Of a stretch of DNA of 41,276 bases, positions 1-7,631 are shown in pieces (position 1 is the stretch's first letter; each line of letters begins with the position of its first letter). The notes beneath the pieces are model-generated. The model ran no database searches, was not told the DNA's origin, and saw nothing but the letters and a program-made list of their open reading frames with translations. Made by a program: the position numbers and the translations under genes. This DNA is from Taklimakanibacter lacteus (lineage in GTDB: Bacteria > Pseudomonadota > Alphaproteobacteria > Rhizobiales > Aestuariivirgaceae), in contig QOZQ01000007.1 of NCBI GenBank assembly GCA_003576695.1, positions 1 through 41,276 of the forward strand, written 5' to 3'.

Positions 1-102
1 GCCTCTCTCGTCAGCACACTGCCACGATGCCCTTGTTGTGCAGCCCCTATCTCACCGCACCGCAAAACAAGACGAACGAGGCGTTTGTGACACAGTAAGA
101 AA

Positions 103-116
103 TTTCACCGGTGAAA
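103..116. promoter_or_regulatory. perfect 14-bp palindrome, possible operator
   Basis: TTTCACCGGTGAAA is a perfect palindrome in the gene-free left edge of the window, 44 bp beyond the 3' end of the XRE gene. Perfect palindromes of this size often bind dimeric repressors, but the gene it would serve would have to lie to the left, outside the window. Nothing else recognisable is seen in positions 1-159. Function is a guess. Confidence 0.25.
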
Positions 117-159
117 CACCGTCCGCGAAGGCCTTTCAACGGGAGGTCACAAGGCCGCT

Positions 160-921
160 TCATCGCGCGATCAGCAGCGCGAAAGGCTCGTCCAGTGCCC
201 GCGCCACGAAGGCGCGGTACTTGCCATAGGCCGGATGGCCCTTCTCGACGCGCCCGAAGGACGGCGTTCCCCCCAGCGCCGTCGCGGGCACATAGATGAT
301 CGGCGTCGAGACCGGCATCAGGCTCATGCCGCGGCCGGACTGCAAGGTCGTCAGGATCCCGAACATCTCGCCCGCGATGGTCGGGCGCGAGATGATGACG
401 AGGCGGTACTGCCCCATCTTGTTGGTGATGAGATAGATATAGCCCGACTGATGCGGGATCGACACGCTGCCGTCCTGGGTGAAGGCCGCATCGACGCGCT
501 CGCTCTCCCGGAAGACGAGATGCGACTTCTCCTCATGCCAGGCGATCGAGGTACGATAGGCATAGACCGAATCGGGGTTGGAGAAGGATGGCCTGATCGT
601 CACATAGTCGCCCTCGATCCATGACACTGCGGGCCTGGCATAGGAGCCAAGGTCTTCGGGCGCGATGCCGGCGTGGCGCGCGGCGGCCGCCAGCTTCGCC
701 GGGGACGAGCGCCTGAGGGTCACGCCCAGCGCCGCTTCGAGGCGCACGATGCTCGCCAGGGTAAAGGGACGCTGGCCGGACAGCGCCTTCTCCAGGGTCG
801 ACAGGCTGATCCTGGCCTGGTCGGCCAGATACTGGCGCGTGATGCGCCGCCGGGCGAGCGCCTCGCGGACGATATCCGCGACGGCGTCATTGTCCTCAGT
901 CGAGAGGGTCTGGTCGGTCAT
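160..921 (-). CDS. XRE-family transcriptional regulator with C-terminal sensor-like domain
   Basis: A 253-residue protein. Residues about 14-68 form a Cro/C1-type helix-turn-helix: a stretch containing ITRQYLADQARISLSTLEKAL followed by a helix, of the kind that binds operator DNA as a dimer. The remaining ~150 residues, rich in beta-strand pattern (motifs SWIEGDYVTIRPSF, SGYIYLITNKMGQYRLVIISRP), have no close relative I recognise and may bind a ligand. It stands alone and is divergent from the sortase-target gene; the shared 227-bp spacer contains repeats that could be its operator. The ATG at 919-921 has no obvious Shine-Dalgarno sequence. HTH assignment is firm; target genes are unknown. 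Confidence 0.85.
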   Translation of the reverse strand: MTDQTLSTEDNDAVADIVREALARRRITRQYLADQARISLSTLEKALSGQRPFTLASIVRLEAALGVTLRRSSPAKLAAAARHAGIAPEDLGSYARPAVSWIEGDYVTIRPSFSNPDSVYAYRTSIAWHEEKSHLVFRESERVDAAFTQDGSVSIPHQSGYIYLITNKMGQYRLVIISRPTIAGEMFGILTTLQSGRGMSLMPVSTPIIYVPATALGGTPSFGRVEKGHPAYGKYRAFVARALDEPFALLIAR

Positions 922-968
922 GGTGAGCGATCAACTGTCAAACAGCATGATTGTGGGGGATGAGCAAG

Positions 969-1014
969 ACCGTACAAAACCGTACATTTCAGCATCGCCT
1001 TGTCCAAAACAAGG
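969..1014. promoter_or_regulatory. tandem and inverted repeats in a divergent promoter region
   Basis: The spacer between the XRE gene and the sortase-target gene holds ACCGTACA twice (969-976 and 979-986), exactly one helical turn apart, followed by an inverted repeat CCTTGT-N5-ACAAGG (998-1014). Such arrangements suit binding by an XRE-type dimer, so autoregulation of the adjacent XRE gene is the simplest inference. No clear -35/-10 pair could be chosen. Confidence 0.35.
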
Positions 1015-1148
1015 CAAGCGCTGCCCTATAGCGGCAACCGGCGGCCAAACAATGGCGGATTGCCCGCTCGCGGCGCAAGGGCAACCGGCCCCACATGGTG
1101 GAGCCACGGCCTTCCGATAGCGGGTGGGCCGTTATGGAGCGGAACCCC

Positions 1149-3293
1149 ATGTACCGACTATTGCTCACTCTGCTGGGCGTCATCGCCATGTCGCTCGGCG
1201 CCGCCGCGGGCTTTGTCTCGCCCTCGCAAATGGGCACCGGCGCCCTGTTGCTCAACACCACCGAAGCCGGGAAGTTCGTCGAGGCGCCACGGATCGCCAC
1301 GGATTTCGACATCACCATCACCGGGCCGATCGCCCGCACCCGCCTCACCCAGCAATTCCGGAACCCCACCAATGGCTGGATCGAGGGCACCTACGTATTC
1401 CCGCTGCCGGAGAACGCCGCCGTCGACACGCTCAAGATGGTGATCGGCGACCGTGTCATCATCGGCGACATCAAGGAGCGCCGGGAGGCCAGGCAGATCT
1501 ATGAGGAGGCGAAGGCCAAAGGCCAGAAGACCGCTTTGCTCGACCAGGAGCGCGCCAATATCTTCACCAACCAGGTGGCCAATATCGGCCCCAATGAGAC
1601 GATCGTCATCCAGATCGAATATCAGGAAGCGATCCGGCAATCGGGCGGCATCTTCTCGCTGCGCGTGCCGACCGTCGTGGCACCGCGCTATGTGCCCGAT
1701 CCCAAGATCGTCGTGTCGGAGAATGCGCAGTTCTTCACCGTCAAGGACAGCGTGCCCGATCGCGACAGGATCACGCCGCCCGTGCTCGATCCGCGCAAGA
1801 GCGCGCCGGTCAATCCCCTGACGCTTGCGGTTCATCTCAATCCCGGCTTCGCGCTCGGCGATGTGATGAGCTCCTTCCATGATGTGACGGCCGAAGAGGC
1901 GCCGGGGGGCGGCAAGCTCATCGCCCTCGCCCGTTCCGAATTCGCCGATCGCGATTTCGAGCTCACCTGGAAGCCCAGGCCGGGGGCTGAGCCCGAGATC
2001 GGCCTGTTCAGCGAGACCGTGAACGGCAACGACTATGCGCTCGCCTATGTGATGCCGCCGGCACAGCCGGCCGCCCGGAAGCGCATTCCACGCGATGTCG
2101 TCTTCGTCATCGACAATTCGGGCTCGATGGGTGGTCCCTCGATGTCGCAGGCAAAAGCCAGCCTCATCTATGCGCTCGACCGGCTCGATCCGGCGGATCG
2201 CTTCAATGTCGTGCGCTTCGATGACACGATGGATATCCTGTTCCCCGACACGGTCACGGCGAGCCGGGACAATGTGCAGCTCGCCAAGGGCTTTGTCGGC
2301 CGTCTCGAGGCCTCGGGCGGCACCGAGATGATCCCGCCTTTGCGCGCAGCGCTGCGCGATGCCAGGCCCGACGACCAGACCACCTTGCGCCAGGTCGTGT
2401 TCATCACCGACGGCGCCATCGCCAACGAGCAGGAGATGTTCGACATCCTGTCCATGATGCGCGGGCGTTCGCGTGTCTTCATGGTCGGCATCGGCTCGGC
2501 GCCCAACACCTATCTGATGACGCGCGCCGCAGAGCTTGGCCGCGGCAGCTATGCCATGATCGGCGAAGGCGGGCAGGTCGAGGAGCGCATGCGCGAGCTC
2601 TTCGCCAAGCTCGAAAATCCGGCGGTCACCGACCTCAAGGCCAGCTTCGATGCGGCCAGGGCGGAAGTGACGCCGGGCATGCTGCCCGACGTCTATCAGG
2701 GCGAGCCGGTCATGATCCTGATGAAGATGCCGGAGCGCACGGGCAAGCTCACGCTGTCGGCCAGGATGGCCGAGCGCAACTGGAGCATGGACCTGCCGCT
2801 CGCCCAGGCCGAGAAAGGTGCTGGAATCGCGAAATTATGGGCGCGGCGCAAGATCGATGACGCCGAGGTGGCGCAGACCATGGGCGCGATCTCTACGCCT
2901 GAGGCCGACAAGCGGATCCTCGCTTTGGCCCTCGAGCATCACCTGGTCAGCCGGGTTTCGAGCCTCGTCGCGGTCGACAGGACGCCGTCACGTAAGCCCG
3001 GCGAACGGCTGACGCAGGCCGATATCCCGCTCAACCTGCCGGCCGGCTGGGATTATGAGAAGGTCTTCGGCAAGGACAGCCCCGGGCCGGCCGCGCTCGA
3101 GCGCGATGCGAAGCTCGACGTCACGCTGATCGCGATGTCGAAGCAGCCGGTGAGCGCAGAGCCCCATGCGGTGAAGACCGTCAGCCTGCCGCAGACGGCG
3201 ACGCCGTCCGGGCTCCTGATGTGGCTCGGCGCCCTGCTCGCCTTGCTGGCGATCGTCCTCGGCCTGCTCGCGCGCCGCACGAGGACCGCATGA
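1149..3293 (+). CDS. VIT and VWA domain protein, class GN sortase substrate
   Basis: A 714-residue exported protein of the family known as marine proteobacterial sortase target protein (TIGR03788). It starts with a hydrophobic signal segment (YRLLLTLLGVIAMSLG), then a VIT domain (about 35-165) and a von Willebrand A domain whose MIDAS motif DNSGS begins at Asp322. The C-terminus is a sorting signal: LPQTA at about 680-684, a hydrophobic stretch, then RRTRTA. The sortase encoded next should cut in the LPQTA motif and attach the protein in the envelope. The start at 1149 is preferred because GGAG lies 9 nt upstream and the signal peptide follows directly; in-frame ATGs at 1095 and 1134 are alternatives. 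Its stop overlaps the sortase start (ATGA). The ligand of the VWA domain is unknown. Confidence 0.9.
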   Translation: MYRLLLTLLGVIAMSLGAAAGFVSPSQMGTGALLLNTTEAGKFVEAPRIATDFDITITGPIARTRLTQQFRNPTNGWIEGTYVFPLPENAAVDTLKMVIGDRVIIGDIKERREARQIYEEAKAKGQKTALLDQERANIFTNQVANIGPNETIVIQIEYQEAIRQSGGIFSLRVPTVVAPRYVPDPKIVVSENAQFFTVKDSVPDRDRITPPVLDPRKSAPVNPLTLAVHLNPGFALGDVMSSFHDVTAEEAPGGGKLIALARSEFADRDFELTWKPRPGAEPEIGLFSETVNGNDYALAYVMPPAQPAARKRIPRDVVFVIDNSGSMGGPSMSQAKASLIYALDRLDPADRFNVVRFDDTMDILFPDTVTASRDNVQLAKGFVGRLEASGGTEMIPPLRAALRDARPDDQTTLRQVVFITDGAIANEQEMFDILSMMRGRSRVFMVGIGSAPNTYLMTRAAELGRGSYAMIGEGGQVEERMRELFAKLENPAVTDLKASFDAARAEVTPGMLPDVYQGEPVMILMKMPERTGKLTLSARMAERNWSMDLPLAQAEKGAGIAKLWARRKIDDAEVAQTMGAISTPEADKRILALALEHHLVSRVSSLVAVDRTPSRKPGERLTQADIPLNLPAGWDYEKVFGKDSPGPAALERDAKLDVTLIAMSKQPVSAEPHAVKTVSLPQTATPSGLLMWLGALLALLAIVLGLLARRTRTA

Positions 3294-4141
3294 CGAGCCG
3301 GACCGACAGCCTGCCCATCTTCTGCATGCGGCGCTCGCGCCGCGCCCGGCAGGCATTGCAGGACCTGCTGGCCCGCAACCGCATCGCCTCTCCCCCTGCC
3401 GGGGAGAGGCATCCTCCCCTCGTCCGCAAGGACGAGGCGGAGGCCGAGCCGTCGGGTGAGCGCGCCCGGTTGCGGCCGCGGCTGCCGACGCTCCTCTCCC
3501 TCCTCTGTGCTTCCGCCGCCCTTGCTCTTTTCGGCGAGGGTCTGTGGATCAAGGCAAAGGCCGAGCTTGCCCAGATCCTGCTCGATCGCGCCTTTGCGCA
3601 AAGCATCGCCACCGGCCGGCCCGTCAAGCCGTGGCGCTGGGCCGATACATGGCCGATCGCCCGCATCAGCGTGCCCCGCCTCCAGACCACATCGATCGTG
3701 CTCGCCGGCAGCAGCGGACAGGCGCTGGCCTTCGGTCCCGGCCATCTCGACCAGACGCCACGCCCGGGAGAGCGCGGCACTGCCGTCTTCGCCGCCCATC
3801 GCGACACGCATTTCAGCTTCCTCGGCGAACTGAAAGCCGGCGATGAGATCAAGGTCACCCGCAATGACGGCATCACCTTCACCTATGAAATGACCGGCGC
3901 CGATGTCGTGCGCTGGAACGAGACGAATATCGATGCCGGCGCCCATGGATATAATCTGGCGCTCGCCACATGCTGGCCGCTCGATGGGGCGTTCGGCGGG
4001 CCCTTGCGCTATGTCGTCCATGCGCGGCTCAAGCCGCAGGTCATGTTCGGCGACACGAAGCCTGGGGTGGCGCTGATCTCGGCGGCGACTTCGTCACCGA
4101 ACAATCGGCAATCGACAGCGAACAGGGTGATCAGCAGATAG
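3290..4141 (+). CDS. class GN (proteobacterial) sortase
   Basis: A 283-residue membrane-anchored transpeptidase of the TIGR03784 type, dedicated to the VIT/VWA protein encoded just upstream (4-bp ATGA overlap). One transmembrane helix (TLLSLLCASAALALFG) is followed by the sortase beta-barrel with catalytic His170 (AAHRDTHF), Cys228 (LATCWP) and Arg240 (GPLRYVV), all present. Two features are odd. First, residues about 33-58, before the membrane helix, are encoded by a double-hairpin palindromic repeat; the family normally has a much shorter cytoplasmic N-terminus. Second, the last ~25 residues have no sortase character and are read out of frame through what looks like the 3' end of a DUF707 gene. 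The catalytic core is intact, so activity is likely. A start inside or after the repeat cannot be excluded. Confidence 0.88.
   Translation: MTSRTDSLPIFCMRRSRRARQALQDLLARNRIASPPAGERHPPLVRKDEAEAEPSGERARLRPRLPTLLSLLCASAALALFGEGLWIKAKAELAQILLDRAFAQSIATGRPVKPWRWADTWPIARISVPRLQTTSIVLAGSSGQALAFGPGHLDQTPRPGERGTAVFAAHRDTHFSFLGELKAGDEIKVTRNDGITFTYEMTGADVVRWNETNIDAGAHGYNLALATCWPLDGAFGGPLRYVVHARLKPQVMFGDTKPGVALISAATSSPNNRQSTANRVISR
3387..3437. repeat. RPE/REP-like double palindrome inside the sortase gene
   Basis: Two perfect hairpins lie side by side in coding sequence: CCTCTCCCC (3387-3395) pairs with GGGGAGAGG (3401-3409), and CCTCGTCC (3418-3425) pairs with GGACGAGG (3430-3437) across a GCAA loop. 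The sequence style (tctccccctgccggggagag) is that of dispersed intergenic palindromes common in Rhizobiales. Here it is open in the sortase frame and adds residues such as SPPAGERHPPLVRKDEAE. The repeat probably continues a little on both sides, roughly 3383-3465. Confidence 0.6.
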
Positions 4142-4143
4142 GC
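4057..4143 (+). pseudogene. relic of a DUF707 gene 3' end
   Basis: In a frame different from the sortase, this stretch reads EAWGGADLGGDFV and then IDSEQGD, closely matching the C-terminus of the intact DUF707 protein 0.9 kb downstream (ETWGGIDLAGQFV, then IDSE). Both DNA and protein match over about 23 codons. No start or upstream DUF707 sequence is visible in this frame, so it is a fragment, probably the end of a second tandem copy that was deleted or overwritten. It forms the 3' end of the sortase reading frame. Confidence 0.5.
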
Positions 4144-4226
4144 TCCCTGATGATACGGAGGATATCCCCTCGACGTTTCACCGGCGCCGTGCGAAACCCT
4201 GACCCGGGAAAGATCGGGGAGCGGAC

Positions 4227-5006
4227 ATGGCGACGGCGAGGCGTGTGCTTGTCATTCTGCGGGCGGGCGACCAATCATTGCACCCGGAGTGGTTCACGAA
4301 TGCCCCTTCCGAAAGGCGCAACTGGGATCTCCACCTCAGTTATTTCGGCGACCTTCGCCGTCCATTTCGAAACCGCTACCCCGACATAACGCTCTCCTTC
4401 GAGAAGGGCACCAAGTCGGTCGGCACAGTGGCTTGTCTCGAAAAGCTGGGCAGTCGGCTGGACGAGTATGACTGGGTGTGGCTTCCGGATGACGACTTGT
4501 GGGCCGATCTGCCGACTCTCAACCGCTTCTTCGAGATCGTCGCGGAGTATGATCTCGATCTGGCGCAGCCGGCGCTCGGCGCCGGGTCCTATGCTGCCTA
4601 CCACATCACGGCGCAGCGCCCGCACATGTGTCTGCGCTTCACGACTTTCGTCGAAGTGATGGCACCGTGTTTTTCAAGGAAGGCGCTGCGCCTGTGCGCC
4701 CCCTATCTTGGCGCTACGCGGTCGTCCTGGGGCATCAACTGGATGTTTCCCAAACTGCTCGGCTATCCGCAGCGGGGCATCGCCATTGTCGATGAGACAC
4801 CCGTGGTCCATACGCGGCCGCACGGACACGGCCCCAACATAGCCCTGACGCATCAGGCGGGATTCGCTCCGCAGCAGGAAATGACCGACTTCATGAAGCT
4901 GCACCAGCTGGAGAAACGGCTCGAGACCTGGGGCGGGATCGATCTTGCCGGACAGTTTGTGTCAGACCCTGCTGAAATCGACAGTGAAGTGGTGATGGTC
5001 CGGTGA
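4227..5006 (+). CDS. DUF707 family protein
   Basis: A 259-residue protein matching the DUF707 family (PF05212) in its characteristic blocks: WDLHLSYFGD, the FEKGTKSVG segment, WVWLPDDDLW with an acidic DDD cluster, QPAL, VEVMAPCFS, and SSWGINWMFPKLLG. The DDD motif and alternating fold are reminiscent of GT-A glycosyltransferases, so a sugar-transfer role is possible but not established for the family. No signal peptide. The start at 4227 is supported by GGGAG about 6 nt upstream. It is flanked upstream by a relic of the same family and downstream by an unrelated glutamine amidotransferase with its own ribosome binding site. Confidence 0.8.
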   Translation: MATARRVLVILRAGDQSLHPEWFTNAPSERRNWDLHLSYFGDLRRPFRNRYPDITLSFEKGTKSVGTVACLEKLGSRLDEYDWVWLPDDDLWADLPTLNRFFEIVAEYDLDLAQPALGAGSYAAYHITAQRPHMCLRFTTFVEVMAPCFSRKALRLCAPYLGATRSSWGINWMFPKLLGYPQRGIAIVDETPVVHTRPHGHGPNIALTHQAGFAPQQEMTDFMKLHQLEKRLETWGGIDLAGQFVSDPAEIDSEVVMVR

Positions 5007-5069
5007 TTTGCATAGAGGGATGTTCGTTGTAGATTGCGGCAACCCGTCCGCTTCCGGAGGATCTGAACC

Positions 5070-5798
5070 ATGCGGCTTCTCGTCTTTCAGCATCTCGCCT
5101 GCGAACATCCGGCGGTCCTGCGCACTTTCCTCAGGGAAGACGGCATAGAGTGGGATGCGGTCGAGCTCGACGAGGGCGCGGTCATTCCGAAGCTCGAGTC
5201 CTATGACATGCTTTGGGCGATGGGTGGCCCCATGGATGTCTGGGATGTCGAAGAGCATCCCTGGCTCATAGCGGAGAAGCGCGCGATCCGACGCTGGGTG
5301 CGCGAGCTGAAGCGGCCGTTCCTCGGCGTCTGCCTCGGCCATCAGCTGCTCGCCGACGCGCTCAACGGCACATGCGGCCCGCAGCGGCCGCCCGAGGTCG
5401 GCATTCTCGATATCGAGCTCACCGAGGCCGGCAAGAGCGATCCGGTGTTCGCCGGCCTGCCGCACAGGATGAAGGCCCTGCAATGGCATGGGGTGAAGGT
5501 GGCGCAGGCTCCCGAAGACGCAGTGGTGCTGGCGCGCTCCGATGTGTGCGCCGTGCAGGCGATGCGCGTCGGCCGGCATGCCTATTCCATGCAGTATCAT
5601 GTCGAGCTCGAGCCCAATACGATCCCCGACTGGGGCAAGGTGCCGGCCTATGAGAAGGCGCTCGCCAAAGTGCGCGGACCCAATGCGCTGCGGGGACTGG
5701 CCAGGGAGGCCGAACCGCTGATGCCGGGCTTCATCGCCAATGCACGCCAGCTCTATCGCAACTTCATGGCGGTCGCCGTGCCGGTGGCGGCAAAATAG
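5070..5798 (+). CDS. type 1 glutamine amidotransferase
   Basis: A 242-residue class I GATase-domain protein resembling the GMP-synthase glutaminase domain. The nucleophile elbow GVCLGHQLLA carries Cys88, and His177 and Glu179 in YSMQYHVELEP complete the Cys-His-Glu triad that releases ammonia from glutamine. There is no synthetase domain and no partner gene nearby, so the acceptor is unknown; stand-alone members act in amine catabolism (gamma-glutamyl hydrolysis) or unassigned reactions. The start at 5070 is backed by GGAGG at 5057-5061. Cytosolic, with no membrane segment. Confidence 0.85.
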   Translation: MRLLVFQHLACEHPAVLRTFLREDGIEWDAVELDEGAVIPKLESYDMLWAMGGPMDVWDVEEHPWLIAEKRAIRRWVRELKRPFLGVCLGHQLLADALNGTCGPQRPPEVGILDIELTEAGKSDPVFAGLPHRMKALQWHGVKVAQAPEDAVVLARSDVCAVQAMRVGRHAYSMQYHVELEPNTIPDWGKVPAYEKALAKVRGPNALRGLAREAEPLMPGFIANARQLYRNFMAVAVPVAAK

Positions 5799-5805
5799 AT
5801 CCGGC

Positions 5806-5964
5806 CTAAGCCCAGCCCAGCAGTTCCAGAAGCCGGAGCAAGCCGTAAGCGAGGCCGCCGGCGGCCGGGAAAGTCAGCAGCCATGCCCAGACGATGCGCT
5901 CGATCACGGTCCATTTCAGCGCGCGGTCGGGGCGAGGATTCTCATGTTTCCCGTCATCATTGCA
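5806..5964 (-). pseudogene. C-terminal relic of a PiT-type phosphate transporter
   Basis: The minus strand holds 53 open codons without a start, reading NPRPDRALKWTVIERIVWAW, then a hydrophobic segment LLTFPAAGGLAYGLL and RLLELLGWA before TAG. This resembles the last loop and last transmembrane helix of inorganic phosphate (PiT family) transporters. An in-frame TGA lies just upstream, and the fragment begins where the VTC gene ends. A PiT gene next to a polyphosphate-type VTC gene would make sense, but only this tail remains. Family assignment is from pattern memory and moderately sure; decay is clear. Confidence 0.45.
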
Positions 5965-6781
5965 TCAACTCCATCGCCGGCCGTGCGGCCGCGATATGCC
6001 CAGGGGGCGATGCTGCAAGCTTGCGCAGGGCCGGAAGAAACCTGTTGCGTCGCATGCCTTTGTTCAGAAGGGCGGCGGCCGCGCAGTATTTCGAGCAATG
6101 CCTGGTAGGGTGCTGGTGCGCCGCGCGCAGCAGACGATCAGCCAGCCCATTGCCATGCGCCGATTTGGTTTCCAGGATGAGGTGATCATCATCGACCGCA
6201 TAGAAGGATCCCCGATCATAGAAACGCAACCGGCTATCGATCGTCATGCGCTCCCCTCCCGCTTTGGCGACAAGCGTCATGCGGACATAGCGCATGTCGA
6301 GGGCACGCAGCAGCTCATAGGGAAAGACCCGGCCATACTGCTCGTAATACACACGGTGGACATGGGTAAGCGCGGTCTCATCCAGCGTGCCGAACTTGGC
6401 CGGATCGTAGGGCAGCCGCTTCTTGACCGTCACACCGCGTTTGTCCTTGAGCTTCACCTCGACGAAACAGAGTCCCGCATCGCTGTATTTCCGGATACGC
6501 ACCTTCACGCGGCGACGACGGCCCTGATGGTGATCGAAATAACTCTGCCGGTCGCTGTTGTCGAAGTAACAGGTTTCGTAAGTGAAGGCGCGCCGCCCGT
6601 CGATTTCGAGGATGTCGAAATGCCGGATCAACACCGACGCGGCGGCGCTCAAAACGGCGGCATCAACCACATATTTGTTGTCGAGCCGCTCCAGCATCTC
6701 CGCTCTGGAGTTGAGAGCGGCCAGGCTGATCGGATCAAAATCCCTTTCGGGCCATTGATCAGCGCGTGCAATAGTAGACAT
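5957..6781 (-). CDS. VTC domain protein (triphosphate-tunnel, polyphosphate polymerase-like)
   Basis: A 274-residue protein of the VTC family (PF09359). Visible family blocks in order: RLDNKYVVD, YETCYFDN, VKVRIRKYSD, CFVEVKLKD followed by KKRLPYD, RVYYEQYGR, RMTIDSRLRFYD and HLILETKS. These supply the basic and acidic side chains lining the tunnel that, in yeast Vtc4, makes polyphosphate from ATP. Bacterial members next to DUF4956 are common but their product is less clear. The ATG at 6779-6781 lies inside the 3' end of the DUF4956 gene (23-bp overlap), so translation is probably coupled. A longer frame to 6901 exists but lies within DUF4956 coding sequence. Confidence 0.85.
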   Translation of the reverse strand: MSTIARADQWPERDFDPISLAALNSRAEMLERLDNKYVVDAAVLSAAASVLIRHFDILEIDGRRAFTYETCYFDNSDRQSYFDHHQGRRRRVKVRIRKYSDAGLCFVEVKLKDKRGVTVKKRLPYDPAKFGTLDETALTHVHRVYYEQYGRVFPYELLRALDMRYVRMTLVAKAGGERMTIDSRLRFYDRGSFYAVDDDHLILETKSAHGNGLADRLLRAAHQHPTRHCSKYCAAAALLNKGMRRNRFLPALRKLAASPPGHIAAARPAMELMQ

Positions 6782-7355
6782 TGAGCCTCGCCATTTCGGT
6801 GATGTAGTCGATCTGAAGAACCTGATAGGACAGAACCGCAACACCCAGCCGCTCCGACAATTCGGCGCGCATGGCCGCCGGGTCGGACAGCAGGGCCACA
6901 TGGATCTCGTCGAGGGTGACCTTGGCGCCGGAAACCGACTGCAGAACCCTTGGATGGTCGACGACGAAGGCGCCTGCGAGAACGAAGAGCACCGCCATCG
7001 CCGCGAAGGGTACCGTGGTTCCCTGCACCGACGAGATGACGGCGATCGCCACGCTGCCGAAGAAATAGGTCATCTCCGCCTTGCTGAGAGGCTCCGAGCG
7101 GAGCGTGAAGAGCGCCAGGATGGCAAACAGACCGAAGCCGGCGGCAACGCTGAAATTCACCGACGACAGGATGGTCAGGACCGCGAAGATGAAGATGTTG
7201 AACAGAGCCGCGGCGGTGGCAAGCTCCTTGTCGCGGTAGCGCCGATAGTACATGCCGAAGACGAGTGCGCTCATCCCGGCGAGATTCAGGCCTATCCTGG
7301 CGGCTTGCGACAACGCGGGATCCTGGAGGATCTGCTGAATGGTGGATATGTTCAT
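6759..7355 (-). CDS. DUF4956 family membrane protein
   Basis: A 198-residue protein with four to five predicted membrane helices in its first 135 residues (IGLNLAGMSALVFGMYY, LFNIFIFAVLTILSSVNF, AAGFGLFAILALFTL, VAIAVISSVQGTTV, AMAVLFVLAGAFVV) and a soluble tail of about 60 residues containing VLSYQVLQIDYITEMARLNVYY. This is the standard DUF4956 layout, and genes of this family usually neighbour VTC genes, as here. The start at 7355 is chosen because AGGAG sits about 5 nt upstream. It is probably the first gene of the pair, with its promoter in the 276-bp spacer 7356-7631, where I see no other feature. A role in polyphosphate or cell-envelope metabolism is inference. Confidence 0.85.
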   Translation of the reverse strand: MNISTIQQILQDPALSQAARIGLNLAGMSALVFGMYYRRYRDKELATAAALFNIFIFAVLTILSSVNFSVAAGFGLFAILALFTLRSEPLSKAEMTYFFGSVAIAVISSVQGTTVPFAAMAVLFVLAGAFVVDHPRVLQSVSGAKVTLDEIHVALLSDPAAMRAELSERLGVAVLSYQVLQIDYITEMARLNVYYCTR

Positions 7356-7631
7356 TCCAGCTCCTGTTCTTCCCGCGCGTTTCCCGCCACGCTGGAAGAA
7401 GAACGGAGGGTTTCCGGTTCTATTCCCGCCGAATTTCGAATTATGACGCCCGCATGACACTTTCTTGAAGATGCATGCCCCGGGCAAAACTGGAGGATTT
7501 TCCGCAGCCGCTCAGTACAGCGCCCTGCAGCCTCGCCTGAATGATCGAGCAAATGTCGGGAGCTTCCCGCGAAAATGTTCAACGGGAAGCATCAAAATGC
7601 ACGTCACGCCTCTGGAAAAGGAGAGGTGACT

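Noticed and set aside
4171-4184. Second copy of the TTTCACCGGTGAAA palindrome
   Set aside because: Only the left half (GTTTCACCGGCG) matches, so it is not a palindrome.
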